17,471 bases of DNA from Chloroflexota bacterium (GTDB lineage: Bacteria; Chloroflexota; Anaerolineae; Anaerolineales; Villigracilaceae). Made by a program: the position numbers and the translations under genes. A model generated the notes under the pieces. The model saw only the letters and a list, made by a program, of their open reading frames with translations. It did not search any database and was not told the origin of the DNA. Below, piece by piece: positions 6,835-14,254 of the stretch; the stretch's first letter is position 1; every line of letters starts with the position of its first letter. Location of the stretch: assembly GCA_016191985.1 (NCBI GenBank), contig JACPVB010000224.1, positions 1-17,471 of the forward strand, in the 5' to 3' direction.

Positions 6835-8841
6835 ATGATGCACCCAGGCCGCGCAGGCGAATTCTTAAAAAACGAAACCATCAAGCCGCGCAACGTAAGC
6901 GAAACCCTTGCCCGCCTCGGCAGATATTTTGGCCGTTTCTGGTTCATGCTGACTCTCTCGGTGATCTTCGTCATCACTGCCACATGGACTCAAGTGACCA
7001 ACCCCGAATTGATCGGACAGGCAACAGACTGTTTCCTCGTCCCAAGCGGAAGCAACCCCTTCGCCTCTTTCTCACCGACAACTGACTCTCAGCCCCAGAC
7101 AGAGTCTTCCTGTTGGCTTGCCGCAGACCCATCCACACTTTCGGGCAGGCAATTGCTGCTAAATAAAATTTACAATGTCGGCGGATACATCGTTGCAGAC
7201 CCAGCTACCGCCACCAACGACCAGCGCATCGAAGGCCTCGTGCGTTTGATCGGGTTCATCATTGCCCTTTTTGTGGCTGGCTCCCTGCTCAACGGCGCGA
7301 CCTTCTTTGCCATGGCATGGACGGGCCAGCATGTGCTTCGCCAGATGCGTGTGGAAGTGTTCGAGCAGTTGCACCGCCTTTCCCTCAGTTACTACGCTGA
7401 GCATGAAGCGGGCGACCTGATGAGCCGCATCACCAACGACACCACCGCCATCGAACAGGCTTTTTCCTTCGCGCTGGTCAACGTATTCAGCGGAATCCTT
7501 TTGCTGGTGTGGGTTGCGTACAACATGGTCACGTCGAACCTCCCATTCGCATTACTTTCGCTTGTAGTTGCGCCGCTGATGTTCATTGCCACCTTCTATT
7601 TCTCGGAACAGGCGCGCAAGGCGTTCAGAATATCGCGCGAAGAGATCGGCAACGTCAATGCCGAATTGCAGGAGTCCATTGCGGCGGTGCGTGAGGCGCA
7701 GGCCTTCAACCGTGCCGATGAAAACATCGAGCAGTTCAAGGAAGTCAACGCCGCCAACCGCGACGCCAATGTGCGCGCCGTGGCCTACACCTCCGCGCTC
7801 GCGCCGACATTGGAAGCATTGTCCTACGTCTCGCTCGCCATCGTGACGGGCGTGGGCGGCTGGTATCTGCTCAAAGGGGATACCCTCTTCGGCTCTGCCG
7901 TGACTTTGGGTCTGGTCGTCACCTTCCTGGCCTACGTTCAACGCTTCAACCAGCCCATTCAACAAATCGCCGTGCTGTGGACGAATATCCAAAACGCCAT
8001 CGCAGGCGCGGAACGCATCTTCACCATCCTCGATGAAAAGCCCGCCGTGACGGATAAACCCGCTGCGAAGGAAATGAAGGAGATCAAAGGTTTGGTTGAA
8101 TTCGATAACGTCGCGCATGAATATGAAGATGGTGTGCCTGTTTTGAAAGGTGTCTCATTCACCGCTCAACCCGGCCAGACCTTTGCCATCGTCGGCCCCA
8201 CGGGTGCGGGCAAGACCACCATCATCAATTTACTGCCGCGTTTCTATGATGTGACCCAGGGTTCCGTAAAAATTGACGGCGTGGATGTGCGCGATGTGAA
8301 GACAGAATCCATCCGCAGACAGGTTGGCATTGTCTTGCAGGATACTTTCCTGTTCTCCGCCTCCGTCATGGACAATGTCCGCTTTGGGCGGCCTGACGCG
8401 ACCGACGAAGAAGTGCTGGTGGCCATCAAACTCGCCAACGCCGATTCGTTCATCGAACGCCTGCCTGAAAAATACAACACCGTTTTAGGCGAACGCGGCT
8501 CAGGTTTGAGTCAAGGACAGCGCCAGTTACTGTCCATTGCGCGGGCGGCTCTCGCAGACCCGCGAATTCTCATTTTGGACGAAGCAACTTCCAGCGTGGA
8601 CACACGAACCGAGCGTCTCATCCAAAAAGCGTTCGATCAACTGCTGGAGGGACGCACATCCTTTGTCATCGCGCATCGCCTATCCACCATCCGCAACGCC
8701 GATATGATTTTGGTTTTGAAAGATGGCCAGATCATCGAACGCGGCAGGCATGATGATTTGCTCGAAAAAAGAGGCTTCTATTACGACCTGTATATGAGCC
8801 AGTTCAAGAAGCAGGAAGAAATGGAAGCAGTTGCGGTGTAG
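6835..8841 (+). CDS. ABC exporter half-transporter with canonical Walker B (subunit 2)
   Basis: This is a 668-residue exporter half with a strong Shine-Dalgarno (GAGGTGA, 6824-6830) before two adjacent ATGs; I use the first. TM domain about 35-390, nucleotide-binding domain about 420-655. Walker A GPTGAGKT (454-461), Q-loop Gln502, Walker B ILILDE with catalytic Glu583, and switch His614 are all intact, but the signature is LSQGQ (558-562) instead of LSGGQ. With subunit 1 this gives one consensus site (Walker motifs here, LSGGQ there) and one degenerate site, the pattern of heterodimeric multidrug exporters. Between TM1 and TM2 it carries about 75 extra residues (62-136), including its only two cysteines, Cys66 and Cys93, possibly an external disulfide. 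Ser/Pro/Thr richness there suggests a surface loop. A hairpin after the stop probably ends the operon. Confidence 0.94.
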   Translation: MMHPGRAGEFLKNETIKPRNVSETLARLGRYFGRFWFMLTLSVIFVITATWTQVTNPELIGQATDCFLVPSGSNPFASFSPTTDSQPQTESSCWLAADPSTLSGRQLLLNKIYNVGGYIVADPATATNDQRIEGLVRLIGFIIALFVAGSLLNGATFFAMAWTGQHVLRQMRVEVFEQLHRLSLSYYAEHEAGDLMSRITNDTTAIEQAFSFALVNVFSGILLLVWVAYNMVTSNLPFALLSLVVAPLMFIATFYFSEQARKAFRISREEIGNVNAELQESIAAVREAQAFNRADENIEQFKEVNAANRDANVRAVAYTSALAPTLEALSYVSLAIVTGVGGWYLLKGDTLFGSAVTLGLVVTFLAYVQRFNQPIQQIAVLWTNIQNAIAGAERIFTILDEKPAVTDKPAAKEMKEIKGLVEFDNVAHEYEDGVPVLKGVSFTAQPGQTFAIVGPTGAGKTTIINLLPRFYDVTQGSVKIDGVDVRDVKTESIRRQVGIVLQDTFLFSASVMDNVRFGRPDATDEEVLVAIKLANADSFIERLPEKYNTVLGERGSGLSQGQRQLLSIARAALADPRILILDEATSSVDTRTERLIQKAFDQLLEGRTSFVIAHRLSTIRNADMILVLKDGQIIERGRHDDLLEKRGFYYDLYMSQFKKQEEMEAVAV

Positions 8842-8856
8842 TAGTAGATAATCAGC

Positions 8857-8888
8857 AGACCTCTGGGTTATTGAAAACCTGGAGGTCT
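8857..8888 (+). terminator. Hairpin after the ABC exporter pair
   Basis: AGACCTCTGGGTT (8857-8869) pairs with AACCTGGAGGTCT (8876-8888) across 13 positions, two of them G-T wobbles, with a six-base loop. The following ATTGTTTGC is only moderately T-rich, so termination may be inefficient. It lies 16 bases after the stop of subunit 2 and ahead of the candidate promoter for the MFS gene. Confidence 0.6.
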
Positions 8889-8893
8889 ATTGT

Positions 8894-8923
8894 TTGCTCA
8901 ATCAGCTATTATTCGGCTACAAT
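8894..8923 (+). promoter_or_regulatory. Candidate sigma-70-type promoter for the MFS gene
   Basis: TTGCTC (8894-8899) and TACAAT (8918-8923) are separated by 18 bases. They sit after the ABC terminator and about 75 bases before the MFS start. ATGCT-GAT-AGCAT (8922-8934), a short inverted repeat, overlaps the expected start of transcription and could be an operator. Both are pattern matches only. Confidence 0.4.
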
Positions 8924-8940
8924 GCTGATAGCATAATCCA

Positions 8941-8973
8941 CATGCTCCATCGGGTAATTCCCGATGGAGCATG
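8941..8973. repeat. Perfect 14-bp inverted repeat in the MFS leader
   Basis: CATGCTCCATCGGG (8941-8954) and CCCGATGGAGCATG (8960-8973) are exact inverse complements around TAATT. No T-run follows, so it is not a classical terminator. It ends 23 bases before the MFS start, placing it in the 5' leader of that mRNA if the upstream promoter is real. It may be an operator, an RNA stability element, or a translation-control hairpin. Confidence 0.7.
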
Positions 8974-8996
8974 TAAAATATTAGGAACCCTTCTTC

Positions 8997-10337
8997 ATGA
9001 CAGAAACCACAACCGTTTCAATACCCGCGGAAGACAAGCTCGACTTCAAACGCATTCTCCCCATCCTTGTCATTGTTCTTGTGGACTTGATGGGGCTTTC
9101 GATTATTATTCCCCTGCTGCCGCTTTATGCCGCACGCTTCGGCGCGGAACCGATCCTGGTCGGCGTTCTCCAGGCCGCCTACCCGCTGATGCAGTTTTTA
9201 GGCGCACCGATTTTAGGCAGGCTCTCCGACCGCTTCGGGCGCAGGCCGATTTTGGTAATCAGCCAGTTTGGGACATTGATCGGCTTCATCCTACTTGGCT
9301 TTGCCAATACATTATTCCTGCTCTTCGTCTCCCGCATCATTGACGGTCTCTCCGGCGCGAACATCTCCACCGCGCAGGCGGCGATTGCCGATAGCACAAA
9401 TGAAAAGACTCGCACCCAGGGGCTGGGACTTGTAGGCGCGGCTTTTGGCGTAGGTTTTGTGCTTGGCCCCGTCCTTGCGTTCATTGTCCTTGCGGCTACC
9501 GGTCAAAATTACCAGGCCGTAGCTTGGACAGCGGCGCTGTTCTCGCTCATTTCCATTTTGTTGACAATTTTCTGGTTCAAGGAAACGATCAACAACACGG
9601 CAGACCCGGAGTCGTCACGCAAGCGCCGTCCATTTTCGTTCACTGCGCTACGTTCCGCATTGAGTCACCCGTCCATTGGTTTTTTTCTGATCGTCATGTT
9701 CTTTTATCAGGTGGCATTTGGCGGGTACGAACAGCTTTTCTCGCTCTTCACACTTACCCGCCTCGGCATGGATGCACGGGATACGTCCGGGCTGTTTATG
9801 CTGGCGGGGATTTTCATCATCATCGTGCAGGGTGGTCTGATGGGGAGATGGTCGAAACAAAAAGGTGACCGCTGGCTGGCGCTGATGGGCATCGGTACCC
9901 TTGCCATTGGCTTGATCGGAACCGCGCTCACACCTGCTGTGCCGGTGCCGTGGTACGAAAAAGCCAGAGTGCTTGAAACCCTGGCCGGGCAGGGCGAGTT
10001 TCGCGTGTCTTTGCAAAGCATCAATATTGAATTGCCCGATGAGACCGTGCGCGGCTGGCTGGGAATTGTGTGGCTGCTGGTGGCGAGTTTTCCCGCAGCG
10101 CTCGGCGGCGGGACGCTTCACCCTGCGCTCAACAGTTTGATCTCCAAAGCATCGGATAAAAATGAAGTGGGCGGAATGTTGGGCTTATCGTCCGCGGCGT
10201 ACAGCGCGGCCAATGCGATTGCTCCCCTATTTTATGGATCTCTCTTTCAATGGCTGGGCGGCCCCGTGCCGTTTCTGGCAGGTGGCGTAATTTTATTGAT
10301 CCTGTTCGTGTTTGCGCCACGCGTGATAAAGAAATAG
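8997..10337 (+). CDS. MFS drug:H+ antiporter-like transporter (DHA1/TetA type)
   Basis: This 446-residue protein has about twelve hydrophobic helices in two six-helix halves. The loop after TM2 has MFS motif A, GRLSDRFGRRP (74-84). TM1 carries Asp30 in LVDLMGLSIIIP, and the fifth helix region GLVGAAFGVGFVLGPVLAF resembles motif C of drug antiporters. These features place it with DHA1 exporters such as TetA, which expel drugs in exchange for protons; the substrate cannot be read. About 45 residues inserted between TM9 and TM10 (VPVPWYEKARVLETL onward) would form an external domain. Translation starts at ATG 8997 behind AGGA (8983-8986). Its place beside the MarR-type regulator and ABC pair suggests a shared efflux role, though a terminator-like hairpin and candidate promoter make separate transcription likely. 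Confidence 0.9.
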   Translation: MTETTTVSIPAEDKLDFKRILPILVIVLVDLMGLSIIIPLLPLYAARFGAEPILVGVLQAAYPLMQFLGAPILGRLSDRFGRRPILVISQFGTLIGFILLGFANTLFLLFVSRIIDGLSGANISTAQAAIADSTNEKTRTQGLGLVGAAFGVGFVLGPVLAFIVLAATGQNYQAVAWTAALFSLISILLTIFWFKETINNTADPESSRKRRPFSFTALRSALSHPSIGFFLIVMFFYQVAFGGYEQLFSLFTLTRLGMDARDTSGLFMLAGIFIIIVQGGLMGRWSKQKGDRWLALMGIGTLAIGLIGTALTPAVPVPWYEKARVLETLAGQGEFRVSLQSINIELPDETVRGWLGIVWLLVASFPAALGGGTLHPALNSLISKASDKNEVGGMLGLSSAAYSAANAIAPLFYGSLFQWLGGPVPFLAGGVILLILFVFAPRVIKK

Positions 10338-10380
10338 CTCAATAACTGATCTTATGCACGGGTGAACTTCTTCCCGAAAA

Positions 10381-10444
10381 TTTTAACACTAAGACGCGGA
10401 GAAAAAGTATTAAATCTTCGCGTCTTAGCGACTTCGCGTTAAAA
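10381..10444. repeat. Intergenic inverted repeat of 8-bp units; likely bidirectional terminator
   Basis: CTAAGACGCGGAG (10389-10401) pairs with CTTCGCGTCTTAG (10416-10428), 13 positions with one wobble. Outer arms TTTTAAC (10381-10387) and GTTAAAA (10438-10444) also match. Read on the minus strand, the right arm is built from 8-bp units ACGCGAAG, TCGCTAAG, ACGCGAAG. It lies between the convergent MFS and HAD genes, with T-rich flanks on both strands, so it could end both transcripts. It resembles the 6734-6819 element in design. Confidence 0.65.
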
Positions 10445-10483
10445 ATCCTGATTAAAAAACTGACTAAGGAATAACGGCATTAA

Positions 10484-11146
10484 CTACGACAATAGCTCCG
10501 TCAATTTTGTTGTATCTTTGATAATTTCATCCGCTCCCATTCTTCGCAATTCAGGCTCTTCGCCGAACCCGCAAAGGACTCCCACTGTCTGCGCCCCGGC
10601 GGATTTTCCCGCGCGAATATCCACTGTGGTGTCGCCAATCATCAGGCAGTCTTCAGGCGCGACGTTCATTTTTTGCGCGGCCAGCAGGATGGGGTCGGGA
10701 TAGGGCTTGGTATGCGGGGCGGATAAGCCAGTGACAACGACATCGAAATATTTAACCAGATCATATTGCTCAAGGAAAGTCATCGTGCCGCGCTCGCCCC
10801 GCGCGCTGACCACCGACATGGGATAGCGTCCGTGCAATTGCCTGAGCATTTCGTCCACGCCGGGCACCAGTAGAAAGTTTTTTGAAGATTGTTTTCGGTG
10901 AAGGGATAGCCAGTTGATGAAAACGATCATCTCATCGTCAAGCCCGAGCGTATCGGCGAGACCAAGCAGGGCATTGCCGGGTGCTTCGATCCACATCACG
11001 AAGCGGCGTGCGGTGTGATCGGGGTCTTTAAAAAGAAACCGTGGAAAAAAACGTGTGACCTTTTGTACGTACAAGTCATCCGTGTCGCTCAGTGTGCCAT
11101 CCACATCGAAGCACAGGGCTTTAATTTTTTGGTGATTTAGGGACAT
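10484..11146 (-). CDS. HAD-superfamily phosphatase, phosphoglycolate phosphatase-like
   Basis: This 220-residue protein is on the minus strand. All four HAD motifs are present: motif I DVDGTLSDTD with nucleophile Asp14 and Asp16, motif II Ser114 in VVSARGE, motif III Lys147 in TKPYPDP, and motif IV GDTTVD with Asp172 and Asp176. Residues about 20-95 form the helical cap typical of the phosphoglycolate phosphatase/beta-phosphoglucomutase branch. It should hydrolyse small phosphorylated metabolites in the cytosol with Mg2+; the actual substrate is unknown. It is transcribed away from the histidine kinase with only 48 bp between the start codons, so they may share a regulatory region. Its 3' end faces the MFS gene across an inverted repeat. 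Confidence 0.9.
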   Translation of the reverse strand: MSLNHQKIKALCFDVDGTLSDTDDLYVQKVTRFFPRFLFKDPDHTARRFVMWIEAPGNALLGLADTLGLDDEMIVFINWLSLHRKQSSKNFLLVPGVDEMLRQLHGRYPMSVVSARGERGTMTFLEQYDLVKYFDVVVTGLSAPHTKPYPDPILLAAQKMNVAPEDCLMIGDTTVDIRAGKSAGAQTVGVLCGFGEEPELRRMGADEIIKDTTKLTELLS

Positions 11147-11194
11147 AGGTGGATTAATTGTACCAAAAGGGCTATACTTAACCAGGTCTAGGAT

Positions 11195-13321
11195 ATGCCA
11201 GAAGATAGCAATCGTTCCCTCCTTGAATTAATAATCAACGTCAGCCGTGAAGTTGCCACAGCCTTGGATCTTCGCACGGTCTTACAGCGCTTGCTGTTCG
11301 CTGCGATTCAATATGTGGGCGGCGAGCGCGGCAGTATTGTTGTGCTGGACGATATGGGCAAGCCCGTGGATGCGACCATCGTTTACGGAAAACAATTCCA
11401 CGACCATACCACCCAGCAGTTGCGGGAAACAATGGAACGCGGGCTGGCAGGTTGGGTGGTGCAACATCGTAAACCAGCACTTGTGCCAGATACCAGCAAG
11501 GATGACCGCTGGCTGCGACGCGCGGATGATTCTGTGGAAAGGAGCGGAGCCAAATCTGCCATTTGTGTACCGCTGGTGGCGCGCGAAAGACTGGTAGGGG
11601 TTCTTACGCTTGTTCACTCCGTCCCCAATGCGTTTAACGAAGAACATTTGGAATTGATGCAAACCATCGCCGACCAGGCCAGCGTGGCGGTGTTGAATGC
11701 GCGCCTGTATACTGAAAGTCAGCGGACCGCACGCGTCATGTCCGCGCTGGCGGAGGGTGCGGCGGCGATCAACACGTCTCTCGAAATGCCGGATGTCTGG
11801 CGGCGCATCCTTAACCAGACCATGCAGGCCTTGCAGGTGGAAACCGTGGCGCTGGCTCTGATCGACAGCGTCAACAACGATTTGATCTTCCACGCGGCGG
11901 CGGGACATAACTCCGGCAATATACCGGGCAGGCGTATTCCCGTCGGGCAGGGGTTGGCTGGCATGGTGATTCAGGATGGGCATGGGGTGGTGATACCCTC
12001 CGTCAAACAGGAAAATGGTTATACCGAAGTGGACAGGTTCGGGGGAATCGAGATGCGCGCGTTCGCCATCGCTCCGATTCAATCGCAGGGAAGAGTCATC
12101 GGTGTGCTGGAGGCGATCAACCCGGTCTCCGGCGCGTTTGACCCGGATGCAATGGTGGTGATGACCGGCCTGGGCAGCCTTGCCGGTACGACCATCCAGA
12201 ATGCCGAGTTGTTCGAGCGGCTGCAAAAAGCGCACCAACATTATCGCGAACTGTTTGAAGACAGTGTCGATACGATCCTCATTACAGATTGGGAGGGCAG
12301 GGTGCTCGAGGCAAACCGCCAGGCTGTGAAATTGAGCGGCTACAGCGTTGAGCAATTGCATTCCATGAGCATTGACCAGTTGCATGAAGTCAACTGGAAT
12401 AAAACCGGTTTGAATTTTGAGGCGCTCAAACGTGACCAGGAATGTGATTATGAATCCGGGCTGCTCCGCCAGGATGGCGGCACCACGCCCATTGAAGTGT
12501 ATGCGCGCCGTGTTGAATTTGAAGAGGCGGACTCGATCCAATGGATTTTGAGGGACATCACCGAACGTAAGGAGTTGGACTCCCTGCGCGACGACATGAC
12601 CTCCATGATCTATCATGACCTGCGTTCGCCGCTTGGGAACATCGTCTCCAGCCTGGAGATGATGAGCGGCTTGATGCCGGCGGGTGATGATACGCTGACC
12701 ACCATGTTCAACATCGCGCGGAACTCCACCGCCCGCATTCAACGCCTGGTAAATTCCCTGCTGGATATCAACCGGCTTGAAGCCGGACAGCAGATCGTGG
12801 ATCAGAATTCCGTCGACCCGGTGCTTCTCGTGCGCGAAGCGATTCGCGATGTGGAGCCGGGCGCCAATGGCCGCCAGCAAACTTTGATCAATAAAGCCAC
12901 CAGTGTGCTTCCGCTCATTTGGGTGGATGTGGATATGGTCCACCGCGTGTTCATCAACCTGATGGAGAATGCCATCAAATTCACCCCGGTGGAGGGGCGC
13001 ATCGAGATCGGCGCGCAAACGACCGACGGCGTTTTCGTAAAATTCTGGGTGCGCGATAACGGCCCCGGCATTCCACCGTCGGACCAGGATCGCATTTTCG
13101 ACAAGTTCACCCGCCTGCGCGGCAAGGACCGGCCCGGCGGGTTGGGTGTTGGGCTGGCGTTTTGCCGCCTCGCTGTGCTTGGGCATGGCGGTGAAATATG
13201 GATTGAAAGCGAAGCGGGCAAAGGCACCACGTTCTGGCTTACCCTGCCTGTTGCCCAAAAGAAAGCCACCGGCCAGCTCAAACGCCAGACGGGCAGATTG
13301 ACCATCAAGCCGGAACGATAA
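11195..13321 (+). CDS. Soluble GAF-GAF-PAS sensor histidine kinase, orphan
   Basis: This is a 708-residue kinase without membrane segments, so probably cytosolic. Domain order: GAF 1 (about 10-170), GAF 2 (about 180-340), PAS (about 347-458, ending RDITERKEL), HisKA dimerisation domain with phosphoacceptor His474 in YHDLRSPL, and HATPase (about 570-686). The ATP-binding domain shows N-box INLMENAIKF (Asn588, Asn592), G1 DNGPGI (621-626), F-box IFDKF and G2 GGLGVGL (648-654). The kinase machinery thus looks complete. Such proteins sense small molecules or redox state and pass phosphate to a response regulator, but none is encoded nearby. A short basic tail follows the kinase core. The start at ATG 11195 has only a modest AGGT at 11184-11187. 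An intrinsic terminator follows. The signal sensed cannot be inferred. Confidence 0.94.
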   Translation: MPEDSNRSLLELIINVSREVATALDLRTVLQRLLFAAIQYVGGERGSIVVLDDMGKPVDATIVYGKQFHDHTTQQLRETMERGLAGWVVQHRKPALVPDTSKDDRWLRRADDSVERSGAKSAICVPLVARERLVGVLTLVHSVPNAFNEEHLELMQTIADQASVAVLNARLYTESQRTARVMSALAEGAAAINTSLEMPDVWRRILNQTMQALQVETVALALIDSVNNDLIFHAAAGHNSGNIPGRRIPVGQGLAGMVIQDGHGVVIPSVKQENGYTEVDRFGGIEMRAFAIAPIQSQGRVIGVLEAINPVSGAFDPDAMVVMTGLGSLAGTTIQNAELFERLQKAHQHYRELFEDSVDTILITDWEGRVLEANRQAVKLSGYSVEQLHSMSIDQLHEVNWNKTGLNFEALKRDQECDYESGLLRQDGGTTPIEVYARRVEFEEADSIQWILRDITERKELDSLRDDMTSMIYHDLRSPLGNIVSSLEMMSGLMPAGDDTLTTMFNIARNSTARIQRLVNSLLDINRLEAGQQIVDQNSVDPVLLVREAIRDVEPGANGRQQTLINKATSVLPLIWVDVDMVHRVFINLMENAIKFTPVEGRIEIGAQTTDGVFVKFWVRDNGPGIPPSDQDRIFDKFTRLRGKDRPGGLGVGLAFCRLAVLGHGGEIWIESEAGKGTTFWLTLPVAQKKATGQLKRQTGRLTIKPER

Positions 13322-13358
13322 ATATTCCCCAATCCCCGTTTAAAAAAATAAACTTTTT

Positions 13359-13384
13359 GTGGATAAGGAATCCACCATTTTTTT
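13359..13384 (+). terminator. Intrinsic terminator after the histidine kinase
   Basis: GTGGAT (13359-13364) and ATCCAC (13370-13375) form a 6-bp stem with loop AAGGA. CA and then seven consecutive T (13378-13384) follow. The T-run ends just before the Shine-Dalgarno of the next gene, so termination here would separate the kinase from the 13397-15985 run. Confidence 0.6.
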
Positions 13385-13396
13385 GTCAGGAGCATC

Positions 13397-14254
13397 ATGC
13401 AGGAAATTTCAAAAAATATTCATATCGAAGATCAATACCCCGGCGTGACACTGGGAGTCATCGTGACCCAGCGCGGGTTGATCCAAATCGATGCGCCGCC
13501 CTCCCCGGAAGATGCCCGTTCCTGGCGCGCCGCCCTCATGAATCTCGGCGGCGGCATCGAGCGCGTGCTCATAAACCTGGATGCCCACCCAGACCGCACC
13601 CTCGGCGCGCGCGCCATGGACTGTACGGTCATCGCGCATGAAAAGACCGCCAACACCTTCCGCACCCGTCCAAGCACGTTCAAGGCGCAGGGCGAGGAAA
13701 CAGGCGCGGACTGGGAATCGATTGCCGGGCTTGGCAGCGTGCGCTGGTCTCCGCCTGAAATTTCGTTCGCCGATCAAATGACCCTGCACTGGAGCGAATC
13801 GCCTGTGTTTCTTGAACATCACCCCGGCCCATCCAACGGTTCCATTTGGGTACATCTGCCGGAAGAAAAGGTATTGTTCATTGGCGATGCTGTTTTAAAG
13901 AACCAGCCGCCCTTCCTGGCGGGTTCAAACCTTAAAGCCTGGCTTGAGTCGTTGAACACCCTGCTTGACCCGTCCTTCAAGGGATACACCTTCATCAGCA
14001 GCCGCGGCGGTTCGGTGAATGCGGGCGCGATTAAAACCCAATACGACTTTCTCAAACACGTCAACGATAAATTGGATAAGATCACGGCCAAGAAACCGAA
14101 TCCTGCTGCGACCGAGAAAATGGTTGCCTCCCTATTGACATGGTTCAAAGCCCCGGCAGTGCGCCAAAAGCAATTTGCCCAGCGCCTGCGCTACGGGCTG
14201 CTTCATTACAATTCGCGTCACCACCACGCATCCACCCAGCCTTATGAGGATTAA
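13397..14254 (+). CDS. Metallo-beta-lactamase-fold protein lacking most metal ligands
   Basis: This 285-residue protein starts at ATG 13397 behind AGGAG (13388-13392). The layout is that of an MBL fold: early strands TLGVIVTQRGLIQIDAP, the ligand-loop position at VLINLDAHPDRTLGAR, the strand-turn LEHHPGPSNGSIWVHLPEEKVLFIGDAV, then a helical C-terminus. The metal site is eroded: the usual HxHxDH reads D62-A-H64-P-D66-R67, the GH-T histidine is Pro145, and FISSRGG occurs where a late histidine is expected. Only His64, Asp66 and Asp164 remain. Canonical two-metal hydrolysis is therefore unlikely; it may be a pseudo-enzyme, a binding protein, or use another metal arrangement. It is joined to the asparaginase gene by TAATG, so the two are probably translated together. 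The fold assignment is by motif and is good rather than certain. Confidence 0.78.
   Translation: MQEISKNIHIEDQYPGVTLGVIVTQRGLIQIDAPPSPEDARSWRAALMNLGGGIERVLINLDAHPDRTLGARAMDCTVIAHEKTANTFRTRPSTFKAQGEETGADWESIAGLGSVRWSPPEISFADQMTLHWSESPVFLEHHPGPSNGSIWVHLPEEKVLFIGDAVLKNQPPFLAGSNLKAWLESLNTLLDPSFKGYTFISSRGGSVNAGAIKTQYDFLKHVNDKLDKITAKKPNPAATEKMVASLLTWFKAPAVRQKQFAQRLRYGLLHYNSRHHHASTQPYED

Noticed and set aside
11282..13258. Very long minus-strand open frame (658 codons) opposite the histidine kinase
   Set aside because: The plus strand encodes a full set of kinase motifs. The antisense product has no recognisable domain and is explained by G/C-rich codon structure.
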